The position numbers were made by a program, and so were the translations under genes. Source: a candidate division WWE3 bacterium CG22_combo_CG10-13_8_21_14_all_39_12 (GTDB taxonomy: Bacteria; Patescibacteriota; 4484-211; GCA-002791395). Taken from it: a DNA stretch of 29,912 nt. Position 1 is the first letter of the stretch, and each line of letters begins with the position of its first letter. The notes under the pieces were generated by a model. The model saw nothing but the letters and a program-made list of their open reading frames with translations, was not told where the DNA came from and did not search any database. The stretch covers positions 1 through 29,912 of the forward strand of contig PCSU01000012.1 in NCBI GenBank assembly GCA_002771355.1, written 5' to 3'. Below, in pieces: positions 1 through 7,219 of the stretch.

Positions 1-40
1 TGGGGTACATGACACCCCATGAGAAAATGGAACAACTGAA

Positions 41-64
41 AATTAAGCTTACATCAGCTTAATT
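41..64. repeat. Perfect hairpin upstream of the decayed transporter gene
   Basis: A 9-bp arm AATTAAGCT (41-49) is followed by a 6-nt loop and its exact reverse complement AGCTTAATT (56-64). A weaker hairpin with arms TGGGGT/ACCCCA lies just before it near the window start. No T-tract follows, so it is not a convincing terminator. It sits where the N-terminal part of the EamA gene should be, so it may be scar or mobile-element sequence, but nothing else supports that. Confidence 0.4.
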
Positions 65-89
65 GCCAAGTGTTGCACTTCCACGTTGA

Positions 90-804
90 ATGTACAGACC
101 TAGTTTTATTTTTAGCCCAGGACTTATAGTTTTATTGGTAATTGGAGCTATTGGCTATTCAGTTGGGTACTTATATTTTTATAAAGCCTTTGAGGTTGGA
201 AATATCTCTGTTGTTTCAGCTGCAATAAATCTAAATACCATATTGGCAATGTCAGTTGCGTGGGTAGTGTTTGGGCAAAGATTATCATTTGTTCAGATTG
301 GTGGTGTATGTGCAGTGATTGCGGGAGTGATTTTAGTGAGCGTTAATATGAGAGAATTGTTTAGTGGCAAAGTTTCTTTAGTTAAAGGGATAAAGGAAAC
401 TATTGTTGCCTCAATTCTATTTGGAGTTGTTTTTTGGCCAGTCAATGAATATATTACTGAGCGGGCGGATTGGTTAGCAACATAAATTCTTATTAAACTT
501 TTGTCCCTGGTTATTGTTATTGGAATTGCTAGGTTTCAACATACAGAATTGGCAATTAAAAACACTACGCCAAAACTTATACTAACTATTAGTACTCATG
601 GTTGGGATTATGGAGGCCGTAGGGGTACTTTCTACAAGCTTTGGAGTATCAATTGGAGATTCTATCATCGTTGCACCAATTGCTTCAGCTCTGACAATCG
701 TAACGATATCGCTTGCTATGATTTTTCTAAAAGAACGTGTTACAAAAACCCAAGGAATGGGTATTGTAATTACAGTTATTGGGATAATTCTTACCGCTTT
801 TTAA
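90..804 (+). pseudogene. EamA/DMT-family transporter, degraded
   Basis: Two pieces read as one broken drug/metabolite transporter of the EamA family (normally about 300 residues and 10 membrane helices). Positions 90-485 encode the end of the first EamA repeat (YFYKAFEVGNISVVSAAIN) and the start of the second. A TAA at 483-485 interrupts the frame, but the same frame continues with transporter-like sequence (SLVIVIGIARF). Around 597 the reading frame shifts, and 598-804 encodes the usual C-terminal end (VAPIASALTIVT, then FLKERVTKTQGMGIVI). The first one or two helices are absent: a TGA stands directly before the ATG at 90. So there is a missing N-terminus, an in-frame stop and a frameshift. 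A sequencing or assembly error could explain one lesion but hardly all three. The gene ends 25 bp before the first metal-island operator. Confidence 0.8.
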
Positions 805-828
805 ATAGAATCTTCAGAATCACGTATG

Positions 829-862
829 CTTCATCTTTACTTCATCTGAAGTTTTGTATCAT
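829..862 (+). promoter_or_regulatory. Operator/promoter 1 (7-4-7 direct repeat plus -10)
   Basis: CTTCATC (829-835), TTTA, CTTCATC (840-846): two heptamers with an 11-bp period, the layout bound by OmpR/PhoB-family regulators. A -10 hexamer TATCAT (857-862) starts 17 bp after the start of the second box. The ATG at 869 lies 12 bp after the first base of the -10, where transcription should start, so the mRNA is predicted to be leaderless. No separate -35 is visible; the boxes cover that position. The same module recurs before 4509, 5214 and 9348. Confidence 0.8.
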
Positions 863-868
863 GCGCAC

Positions 869-1384
869 ATGAATACACTCAAAACCGTCGGGAGTATACT
901 CTTGGCATTTGTCTCTGTTTTTATTCTATTGCTCGTGTTTAATAATAAAGGTCAGGCTGAGTTAGCACCAACTACAAAATCATCACCTACAAATGCTACG
1001 TTAACTATTGAGAATGATAGTTATGACTTTGGGACTATCTCTATGGCAAGCGGTGATGTAACCCATTTGTACACCGTTAAAAATCTATCTCAAGAAGCTA
1101 TTGTGCTTGGAGAAATATATACTTCTTGTATGTGTACCGCTGCGCAAGTTTTGTATAGCGACGAGACTAAATCAGCTGTTGGAGGTATGCGTGGACATAA
1201 TGCACCAACGTATTTGAATAAAACCATTCAACCGGGAGAAAGTTTTGAAATCAAAGCGACCTTTGACCCAGCAGCACATGGCCCATCGGGTACAGGACCA
1301 ATTCATCGAAATATTTACGTCCAAACTAACTCTACGGTGCTTCCCCAAATTGAATTGACCTTTGACGCAAACGTAACAAAATAA
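869..1384 (+). CDS. Membrane-anchored DUF1573 protein with C-M-C motif
   Basis: A 171-residue protein. An N-terminal hydrophobic segment (residues about 5-24) should act as a signal anchor and place the rest outside the membrane. The remainder is a single DUF1573 Ig-like domain: YDFGTIS entry strand, the cysteine loop TSCMCTA (C87, C89) and the FDPAAHG turn typical of this family. The function of DUF1573 is not established; the paired cysteines suggest metal or thiol chemistry. I place the start at the ATG at 869, not at the in-frame TTG at 854, because 869 coincides with the predicted transcription start. The gene is first in a unit with the CcdA-like gene 8 bp downstream. Two further DUF1573 proteins lie at 9348 and 10173. 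Confidence 0.82.
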   Translation: MNTLKTVGSILLAFVSVFILLLVFNNKGQAELAPTTKSSPTNATLTIENDSYDFGTISMASGDVTHLYTVKNLSQEAIVLGEIYTSCMCTAAQVLYSDETKSAVGGMRGHNAPTYLNKTIQPGESFEIKATFDPAAHGPSGTGPIHRNIYVQTNSTVLPQIELTFDANVTK

Positions 1385-1392
1385 CCTTAAAC

Positions 1393-2241
1393 ATGGAACT
1401 ATTTATTGGCGCTTCACTCATATCATCTTTTATTGCTGGCATGATTGCGCTTTTTGCGCCATGTTGCATTACGTATCTTCTACCTGCATATTTGGGATCA
1501 GTTTTCAAAGAACGAAAACACGTACTTTTTATGACATTTGTTTTTGCACTTGGAATATTTGTGGTTATGTTTCCTATAGTTCTTGGGTTCAAATTTCTAT
1601 CAAGCCTTTTTTTGAGTTTTCATAGTGAGATGTTTATTTTTGGAGGGTTATTTATGGTTTTTATTGGCATTTTTGCCCTACTTGGAATTAAACTTCCCAT
1701 GCCAAGCCTAAAAGCACCCAACGCTGATCCAGAGAAGCCAGATGTATTATCAACATTCACGCTTGGTGTTTTTTCGGGTATAACCAGCTCGTGCTGTGCA
1801 CCGGTATTATTTGGTGTTTTAACGCTAAGTATTCTTTCGCCAAGTATTTGGTATGGTGGACTCATTGCATTTATATACGTTCTTGGAATCGTCACGCCAC
1901 TTTTTGCTTTGGCCTACTTTGTTGACGCAAAGAATTTTTTGAATGCCAAAGTTTTTAAACGAACCGTTACAACCATTTCCATTTTCGGCAAAGAGTATCC
2001 CATCATTATGACAAATCTTCTCTCATTTTTGGTGTTTTTTGTGATGGGAATATTGACTATAGTTCTTACGTTTAATGGCAAGCTAGAGATGTCTGAGCAG
2101 GCGCAACATTTTGGAGCATGGGTTGGTAATCTTACTATAATAATAAATGATGTGGTTGGCGACAATATGTTTATTCAACTACTGTTTGTGGTTGCAATTC
2201 TAAGTGTCTTTGTTTTTCTCTATCGCAAAGCCACAAAATAG
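1393..2241 (+). CDS. CcdA/DsbD-type transmembrane thiol transporter
   Basis: A 282-residue integral membrane protein with about six helices, matching the cytochrome c biogenesis CcdA/DsbD transmembrane family, which passes electrons from cytoplasmic thioredoxin to extracytoplasmic thiols. The two conserved half-sites are visible: APCCITYLLPAYLG in the first helix (C24/C25) and TSSCCAPVLF in the fourth (C134/C135). Each cysteine is doubled, whereas the family usually has one per site. The protein has no thioredoxin domain, as in CcdA. The start ATG is 8 bp after the preceding DUF1573 gene, so the two are very likely co-transcribed. Inferred role: keeping the cysteine pairs of the neighbouring exported proteins reduced. 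A metal permease of the same fold is a less likely alternative. Confidence 0.8.
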   Translation: MELFIGASLISSFIAGMIALFAPCCITYLLPAYLGSVFKERKHVLFMTFVFALGIFVVMFPIVLGFKFLSSLFLSFHSEMFIFGGLFMVFIGIFALLGIKLPMPSLKAPNADPEKPDVLSTFTLGVFSGITSSCCAPVLFGVLTLSILSPSIWYGGLIAFIYVLGIVTPLFALAYFVDAKNFLNAKVFKRTVTTISIFGKEYPIIMTNLLSFLVFFVMGILTIVLTFNGKLEMSEQAQHFGAWVGNLTIIINDVVGDNMFIQLLFVVAILSVFVFLYRKATK

Positions 2242-2258
2242 AAATAAGGAGTATACTT

Positions 2259-2285
2259 ATGGATGAGAAAGGAATACGCGTTTAA
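2259..2285 (+). other. Micro-ORF with strong Shine-Dalgarno
   Basis: An eight-residue reading frame (MDEKGIRV, TAA stop) is preceded by AAGGAG (2246-2251) at 7-bp spacing, one of the best ribosome binding sites in a window where such sites are rare. It lies between the CcdA-like gene and the ATPase gene and ends 20 bp before the ATPase start. It could be a leader peptide, the relic of a lost start, or chance. TATACT (2252-2257) in the same place also resembles a -10 element. Confidence 0.3.
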
Positions 2286-2293
2286 ACCGTATT

Positions 2294-2301
2294 TATACAA
2301 T
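2294..2301 (+). promoter_or_regulatory. Possible -10 element before the ATPase gene
   Basis: TATACAAT lies 5-12 bp before the ATG at 2306. Read as TATACA (first base 2294), its distance to the ATG is 12 bp, the spacing seen at several other starts in this window. No CTTCATC boxes are present, so a promoter here would be separate from the shared operator. Read-through from operator 1 is the alternative. Confidence 0.35.
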
Positions 2302-2305
2302 ACCC

Positions 2306-4444
2306 ATGAATATCCACAATCTACAAACTCACGAATCAGATGGAAAAGATTACTACACCTGTCCCATGCATCCAGAAATTCAGGAAGATAAACCCGGGAA
2401 ATGTCCTAAGTGCGGGGGCATGGACTTAGTCCTTAAGAGCAGCATGGACAGTGGTGGGCCGGAGCACGACCATACCAGCATGATGGCAACTCCTGAGGCC
2501 GCGGCTGATTTTCTCAAAAGATTTTTTGTCGTTACAGCGCTATTGATTCCACTAGCATACTTTTCAGAACCAGCCGTTACATATCTAGGCGTTCTTGATT
2601 TTGCTCTCAGACCTTTTTTAGAATTGGGTATAGCTACGGTTATTTTCTATTTTGGGTTAGTGTTTTTTGAACACGCCAAGATGGAAATTCAGATGAAACA
2701 GTATGGGATGATGACTTTGGTATCACTTGGAGTAGGTGCAGGTTATCTTTTTTCCGCTGTTTCAACGTTTATTCCAACGATTTCTGCTGAATTTTATTTA
2801 GAAATCTCTACACTGATATGGGTTCTTTTATTCGGACATTTTCTTGAAGCAAAATCTTCAACAGCCGCAGGAGATGCATTGGATGAAGTTGCAAAACTAC
2901 TCCCCAAAGAAGCTCATCTTAAAATAGATGATAGCGTTAAGGAAGTTGAAATAACTTCGCTGAAGGAAGGAGATATCGTTGTTGTTAAGGCAGGGGAAAA
3001 AGTTCCAGCAGACGGAGAAGTTATCAAAGGAAGTGGTAATTTTAACGAATCGCACATTACCGGTGAGTCAAAACCTGTCGAAAAAACCGTTGGTTCTGAA
3101 TTGATGGCAGGTGCAATTAATATTGACGGGTCTGTTGAAGTCAGGCTAACACGTGTTGGAGAGTCTTCTACAATTGGTCAGATTCAATCGCTCATTTCAT
3201 CCGCTAAAAAAACCAAACCTTCAGCTCAAAAATTAGCTGATAGGGCGGCAAAATGGTTAACGTTTTTCGCGCTGGCTGTTTCTATAATTACACTATTTAT
3301 CTGGTCGGTTGTTATTGGTGAACCGTTTGTATTTGCGGCCACTCTTGCTATAACTGTATTGGTAATTGCCTGTCCGCACGCATTGGGGTTGGCTATTCCA
3401 ACGGTTTCTACGATTGCAACAAAGCTTGCAGTCAGTAACGGTATCTTCATCAAAGACATGGCTAAAATTGAGGTAGTTAAAGATACTGACTATGTAGTGT
3501 TTGATAAAACAGGAACTCTTACCAAAGGTGAGTTTGGAGTTACTGATATAAAAGTTTTATCTGGTGAAAAATCAAAATTATTAGAAGTGGCAGGGGGAAT
3601 AGAGACGCATTCTTCTCATGTTATAGGAACAGCTATCTTACAGTACGCAAAAAATCAAGGAGTTGCCATTAGTGAAGCGAGTGATGTAAAAAACTTGGCT
3701 GGACGAGGCATGCAAGCAAATATTTTGGGAAGCACATATTTTGTGGGAAATCAACGTCTTATGGAAGAAATTGGGGTGTGGACAGATGAGTCTAAGCAAG
3801 CGTTATTAGAGTTATCAAGTGCAGGCAAAACACCAGTTTTTGTATCAAGTGCTAACGCAGTACTAGGTATTATTTCGTTAAGCGATGAAGTAAAAGAAGA
3901 GTCAAAACAGGCTGTAGAAGAATTACATAAAATTGGAGTCAAAGTTGCAATGCTTACAGGTGATACAAGGGAGGCTGCACAATCAATTGCCACACAATTA
4001 GGAATAGATACTGTGTTTGCTGAGGTTTTGCCCGAAGATAAGTATAAACACATAAAAGAATTGCAAGCAAAGGGTAATGTCGTTATTATGGCAGGAGATG
4101 GGGTTAATGATGCACCTGCTCTCACTCAAGCGAATGCAGGTGTTGCTATTGGTGCTGGTACCGATGTAGCGGTTGAAGCAGGAGATATTATTCTTACTCA
4201 AAGCAACCCGCAACATATTGTTCGGTTGATTGTTCTTTCACGAAAAGTATATAAAAAAATGGTAGAAAACCTTGTGTGGGCTGTCGGATATAATCTGTTA
4301 GCAATACCTGCTGCTGCGGGACTATTTATACCATTTGGTTTTCGACTGACACCTGCAGTTGGGGCTTTTCTTATGAGTTTATCATCGGTTATTGTTGTCG
4401 CTAATGCATTTTTGCTTAAGCGCATTAAGCTTGATGTTACATAA
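2306..4444 (+). CDS. copB: P1B-type copper ATPase, CopB-like (CPH motif)
   Basis: A 712-residue heavy-metal P-type ATPase that should pump copper out across the membrane. The N-terminus (about residues 16-44) is a heavy-metal-binding domain of the YTCPMHPEI type with C19, M21, H22, C33 and C36, not the usual HMA domain. A His/Met stretch (HDHTSMM) follows. Core motifs: TGES (252-255), CPH in the transport helix (C356-P357-H358, the P1B-3/CopB signature), phosphorylated D400 in DKTGTLTKG, and GDGVND (597-602). At the nucleotide-binding His-Pro site the sequence is SSHV (H438, V439), so the proline is replaced. CopB-type pumps are linked to Cu(II)/Cu(I) and sometimes silver; metal identity here is inferred. 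It follows the CcdA-like gene by 64 bp and precedes operator 2. Confidence 0.9.
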   Translation: MNIHNLQTHESDGKDYYTCPMHPEIQEDKPGKCPKCGGMDLVLKSSMDSGGPEHDHTSMMATPEAAADFLKRFFVVTALLIPLAYFSEPAVTYLGVLDFALRPFLELGIATVIFYFGLVFFEHAKMEIQMKQYGMMTLVSLGVGAGYLFSAVSTFIPTISAEFYLEISTLIWVLLFGHFLEAKSSTAAGDALDEVAKLLPKEAHLKIDDSVKEVEITSLKEGDIVVVKAGEKVPADGEVIKGSGNFNESHITGESKPVEKTVGSELMAGAINIDGSVEVRLTRVGESSTIGQIQSLISSAKKTKPSAQKLADRAAKWLTFFALAVSIITLFIWSVVIGEPFVFAATLAITVLVIACPHALGLAIPTVSTIATKLAVSNGIFIKDMAKIEVVKDTDYVVFDKTGTLTKGEFGVTDIKVLSGEKSKLLEVAGGIETHSSHVIGTAILQYAKNQGVAISEASDVKNLAGRGMQANILGSTYFVGNQRLMEEIGVWTDESKQALLELSSAGKTPVFVSSANAVLGIISLSDEVKEESKQAVEELHKIGVKVAMLTGDTREAAQSIATQLGIDTVFAEVLPEDKYKHIKELQAKGNVVIMAGDGVNDAPALTQANAGVAIGAGTDVAVEAGDIILTQSNPQHIVRLIVLSRKVYKKMVENLVWAVGYNLLAIPAAAGLFIPFGFRLTPAVGAFLMSLSSVIVVANAFLLKRIKLDVT

Positions 4445-4468
4445 ATAGCGAAATATAAACATTAGAGT

Positions 4469-4502
4469 CTTCATCTTTACTTCATAGTTGTTGTGATATA
4501 TT
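4469..4502 (+). promoter_or_regulatory. Operator/promoter 2 (7-4-7 direct repeat plus -10)
   Basis: CTTCATC (4469-4475), TTTA, CTTCATA (4480-4486), then TATATT (4497-4502), 17 bp from the start of box 2. The -10 is extended by TGA immediately upstream (4494-4496). The ATG at 4509 is exactly 12 bp from the first base of the -10, predicting a leaderless mRNA. Confidence 0.8.
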
Positions 4503-4508
4503 TGCGTA

Positions 4509-5159
4509 ATGAGAATATCAAAGAGTCTTACGGTTATGGGGGTCTTAACACTTTTAACGTTAGTATATGGAAATATTTCAGTATCGGGACATGCAGGTGA
4601 AGATCACGATGTTTCTATATCAGACGCTGTTAGTGAAATATTAAGTAGTCATGGTCTTGCAACTTTAGACACGTTAAATTGTGATGTGGTTACAACAGAA
4701 GAATGGGAAAGGCTTGGAGAAGCAGTGATGAATCAACAACATCCTGATCCTGACCAACATGAGGCAATGGACAATATGATGGGAGGAGAAGGATCTGAGA
4801 GTTTAAATCAAGCACACAGTAATATGGGTAAAGCTTATCTTGGCTGTACTAAGGGGAGTTATGGCATGATGGGAGCAGTTCGTGGAACAACCATGATGGG
4901 TTTTAATCAAACAGGTAGTAATGAAAGTATGATGGAAGGTTTGTACAACATGGGTTTTGGAACAAGTTCATATGGTTGGGGTGGTGTGATACTGTTTTGG
5001 TTAATCGCATTTGCCATTATTTTCTTTTTGGTTAGAAGTTTTTCCCATACAAAGTTTGAGATGGGGAAAAGTAAATCTGCACTTGATATTCTTAACGAAC
5101 GTTATGTAAAAGGTGAGATTGACAAAGCTGAGTTTGACAGTAAAAAATCTGATCTTTAG
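4509..5159 (+). CDS. Exported Met/His-rich SHOCT-domain protein
   Basis: A 216-residue protein with a signal peptide (about 1-27), a Met/His-rich extracytoplasmic segment, one membrane helix (about 156-175) and a cytoplasmic C-terminal SHOCT domain (about 189-215: ALDILNERYVKGEID). The exported part has clusters such as HPDPDQHEAMDNMM, YGMMG and TTMMGF plus two cysteines (C58, C113). Methionine and histidine clusters are typical of Cu(I)/Cu(II)-binding exported proteins, so a copper-buffering or sensing role is likely but inferred. SHOCT domains are short oligomerisation modules often at the end of membrane proteins. The gene is alone in its transcription unit, with operators 2 and 3 on either side. 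Confidence 0.78.
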   Translation: MRISKSLTVMGVLTLLTLVYGNISVSGHAGEDHDVSISDAVSEILSSHGLATLDTLNCDVVTTEEWERLGEAVMNQQHPDPDQHEAMDNMMGGEGSESLNQAHSNMGKAYLGCTKGSYGMMGAVRGTTMMGFNQTGSNESMMEGLYNMGFGTSSYGWGGVILFWLIAFAIIFFLVRSFSHTKFEMGKSKSALDILNERYVKGEIDKAEFDSKKSDL

Positions 5160-5173
5160 ACTTGGTTTCGAAC

Positions 5174-5207
5174 CTTCATCTTCTCTTCATTTACGATTTG
5201 TTATGAT
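5174..5207 (+). promoter_or_regulatory. Operator/promoter 3 (7-4-7 direct repeat plus -10)
   Basis: CTTCATC (5174-5180), TTCT, CTTCATT (5185-5191), then TATGAT (5202-5207), again 17 bp from the start of box 2. TGT (5199-5201) makes it an extended -10. The ATG at 5214 is 12 bp from the first base of the -10. This promoter should drive the whole 5214-9296 operon including the regulator and kinase, giving autoregulation. Confidence 0.8.
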
Positions 5208-5213
5208 CCTCAC

Positions 5214-6260
5214 ATGAGCAGTTGTTGTGACGAGATGCCCCAAGAGAATATTAAGAACGATGTAAATAATACAAAGTATGATTCTATCGATGACAATTCT
5301 TCCACTTCGTTTTTACCAATTCAAAATGCTCCGATAGACAAAAAAGCTAAAAACCCTTGGGTACCAATCACACTTATTTTAGGAGCATCCTTCATTTTTA
5401 CTCAATTCTATGATATCCAATTTACAAAGAAATCCAACTCAACTTCTACTGACGCAACCGTAAATACTGGTTCAACTATAAATAGTAAGTCTAGTGTTGA
5501 TACTACAAATATTCAAAATGAAGTTCTTCCTGTGGATGGAGTAGTTTTACCCATTAAGTGGGGAGATATTGGCAAGAAAATGATTGATTCCGGAGTAATA
5601 GATGAAGATAAATTTAGACAATTGTTTGGTGAAACTATATCAGTTGATCAAGAAAAACTATTGACCGGTGTTTGGACTGATGAGGTGATATTAAATCAAG
5701 AAAACTCAAGGTTTTTCCTTGATGTACTGTGGGCATTTGGACTTGGAAATAAAAACCCTATTCTTACGGAAGGAGAAATGACAAATGAACAGTATGGAGG
5801 GGCAGGAAACTTTGCTTCAACGGGAGGTTGGACCCTTGCTAATGGAGATGCTATGGATCACTACAGTATGCACACTTTTGTAACATTAACAAGCGAACAA
5901 CAAGAGTTAGTTGACCAAGTTTCGCGAGGCATTTTTAGACCATGCTGTGGAAATAGCACTCACTTCCCTGACTGCAACCACGGCATGGCTATGCTTGGAT
6001 TACTTCAGTTATTAAGCGCGAACGGCGCCACAAAAGATGAGATGTTTGAAACAGCTCTAGGCGTAAATAGCCTTTGGTTTCCACAAACATACATTGACCT
6101 AGCTATGTACTTTCAAGAACAAGGACAAGATTGGAAAGACGTTGATCCAGCAACAGTTCTTGGGCAAGAGTACTCAAGCGCACAAGGGTATCAAGCAACG
6201 CGAGCAAAAATCCAATCGCTTCCAAAACCTCAGTCTAGTGGTGGTGGGTGTGGAGCGTAA
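5214..6260 (+). CDS. Cys/His/Met-motif membrane-anchored protein, putative metal binder
   Basis: A 348-residue protein of no family I can name. The N-terminus starts MSSCCDEMP (C4, C5), followed by a low-complexity stretch and one membrane helix (about 49-66), a Ser/Thr/Asn-rich linker, and a globular domain from about 105. The most striking element is RPCCGNSTHFPDCNHGMAM: C244, C245, H250, C254, H256, M258, M260, a dense set of possible copper ligands. The C-terminus ends GGGCGA, with another exposed cysteine. Orientation is unclear: with no cleavable signal, the CC tip would be inside and the core outside. It is first in the operon that encodes the regulator and kinase. The gene family deserves a name only after a database search; function is unknown. 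Confidence 0.8.
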   Translation: MSSCCDEMPQENIKNDVNNTKYDSIDDNSSTSFLPIQNAPIDKKAKNPWVPITLILGASFIFTQFYDIQFTKKSNSTSTDATVNTGSTINSKSSVDTTNIQNEVLPVDGVVLPIKWGDIGKKMIDSGVIDEDKFRQLFGETISVDQEKLLTGVWTDEVILNQENSRFFLDVLWAFGLGNKNPILTEGEMTNEQYGGAGNFASTGGWTLANGDAMDHYSMHTFVTLTSEQQELVDQVSRGIFRPCCGNSTHFPDCNHGMAMLGLLQLLSANGATKDEMFETALGVNSLWFPQTYIDLAMYFQEQGQDWKDVDPATVLGQEYSSAQGYQATRAKIQSLPKPQSSGGGCGA

Positions 6261-6273
6261 GGTGCAATCCACC

Positions 6274-6756
6274 ATGAATTATTTTAGGTTTTTATCATTA
6301 AAAAGAATTGCAACCGTCATCATACTTATTACAGCAGTGTGGTTTTTAAGCGAGTTTGATGTAGCTTTCAATAGAACAGATGGAATTGATACACCAACCG
6401 CCAACACTCCCGACCAGTGGGAAGAGCCTCAAGACTTACTGTCCAAAAGTGATGACGGCGCAGGTAACGTAACATTAACAGCCCAGTATCTTCCCAACGA
6501 ATCTTCACCCGAGCAGGTTGTTTTTGAAGTATTTTTAAACTCCCATTCTGTTGATTTGGAATCGGTAGATTTTTTAACTGACATTTATTTAGAAAATGGT
6601 CAGAAAACATCTTTGCCAATTAGCGTAACAGAGAGCGGTTCTGGACACCATCGATCTGCCGTTATAGTATTTCCACAACAAGAATTACCTTTTAATCTCG
6701 TTGCCAAAAATGTAGCGGGAATTGATAAACGAACACTAACATGGGACTCCTTTTAA
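6274..6756 (+). CDS. Single-pass exported protein, unknown function
   Basis: A 160-residue protein with an N-terminal helix (about residues 11-27) and an extracytoplasmic domain of about 125 residues rich in beta-type sequence (VTLTAQYLP, QVVFEVFLNSHSVDL). The strand pattern and the FEVFLNSHSVDL stretch suggest an Ig-like fold, but I cannot assign a family. I chose the ATG at 6274 over the in-frame start at 6142, which would overlap the preceding gene by 119 bp and adds a hydrophilic segment before the signal helix. The sequence TAAGGTG lies a little upstream. It contains no cysteines, unlike its neighbours. The 3' end overlaps the next gene by 16 bp, which indicates translational coupling. 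Confidence 0.7.
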   Translation: MNYFRFLSLKRIATVIILITAVWFLSEFDVAFNRTDGIDTPTANTPDQWEEPQDLLSKSDDGAGNVTLTAQYLPNESSPEQVVFEVFLNSHSVDLESVDFLTDIYLENGQKTSLPISVTESGSGHHRSAVIVFPQQELPFNLVAKNVAGIDKRTLTWDSF

Positions 6757-7214
6757 GTAAACTCTATACACTTCGTAGAGAGTTAGAAAATGTAATTATT
6801 TCAGGGTTAGGTCTTTTTTCATTTTACGTATTAATAATGCGTTTTGCATCGGGATCATGGCGTTACACACTCGATCAGTTTATACAGCTATGGCCATGGA
6901 TGGCGCTTTTAATTGTGGGGTTTAGTGTTCAAGTGGGTCTTTACACGAGATTACGAGCTGTTCAAAAATCAAGCAATAATACTGTCACAAAAGCAAGTGC
7001 TGCAACATCAGGATTTGCTATGGTTGCATGCTGTGCCCATCATATCGTTGATGTATTACCAACTATTGGCCTTTCTGCAGCGTCTTTATTTTTAGCACAA
7101 TACCAGACAGAAATTTTTGTGCTAGCTGTTGCGTTTAATTTTGGTGGCGTTGTTTTTGTGTATCGTCAACTAAAACAAGTACAACGCCTCAATCATCCAT
7201 ATACGATAGAATAG
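6741..7214 (+). CDS. Four-helix membrane protein with C-C-A-H-H motif
   Basis: A 157-residue membrane protein with about four predicted helices (near 20-34, 51-68, 90-118, 124-141). The third helix region carries VACCAHHIVDVLPTIGLSAA, placing C97, C98, H100 and H101 together in or at the membrane, a plausible metal-binding or metal-passing site. I do not recognise a named family; it is reminiscent in size and Cys-in-membrane layout of small mercury/copper membrane transporters such as MerT, but no specific similarity is claimed. It overlaps the preceding gene by 16 bp and precedes the response regulator by 5 bp, so all three should be co-transcribed. Role in metal import, export or sensing is inferred only from context. 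Confidence 0.75.
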   Translation: MGLLLSKLYTLRRELENVIISGLGLFSFYVLIMRFASGSWRYTLDQFIQLWPWMALLIVGFSVQVGLYTRLRAVQKSSNNTVTKASAATSGFAMVACCAHHIVDVLPTIGLSAASLFLAQYQTEIFVLAVAFNFGGVVFVYRQLKQVQRLNHPYTIE

Positions 7215-7219
7215 GATCA

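Noticed and set aside
501..872. Open frame of 123 codons after the EamA fragment
   Set aside because: Only its first part (to about 597) is transporter-like; the rest is a frameshifted reading of the EamA end and runs across operator 1. Treated as part of the pseudogene.
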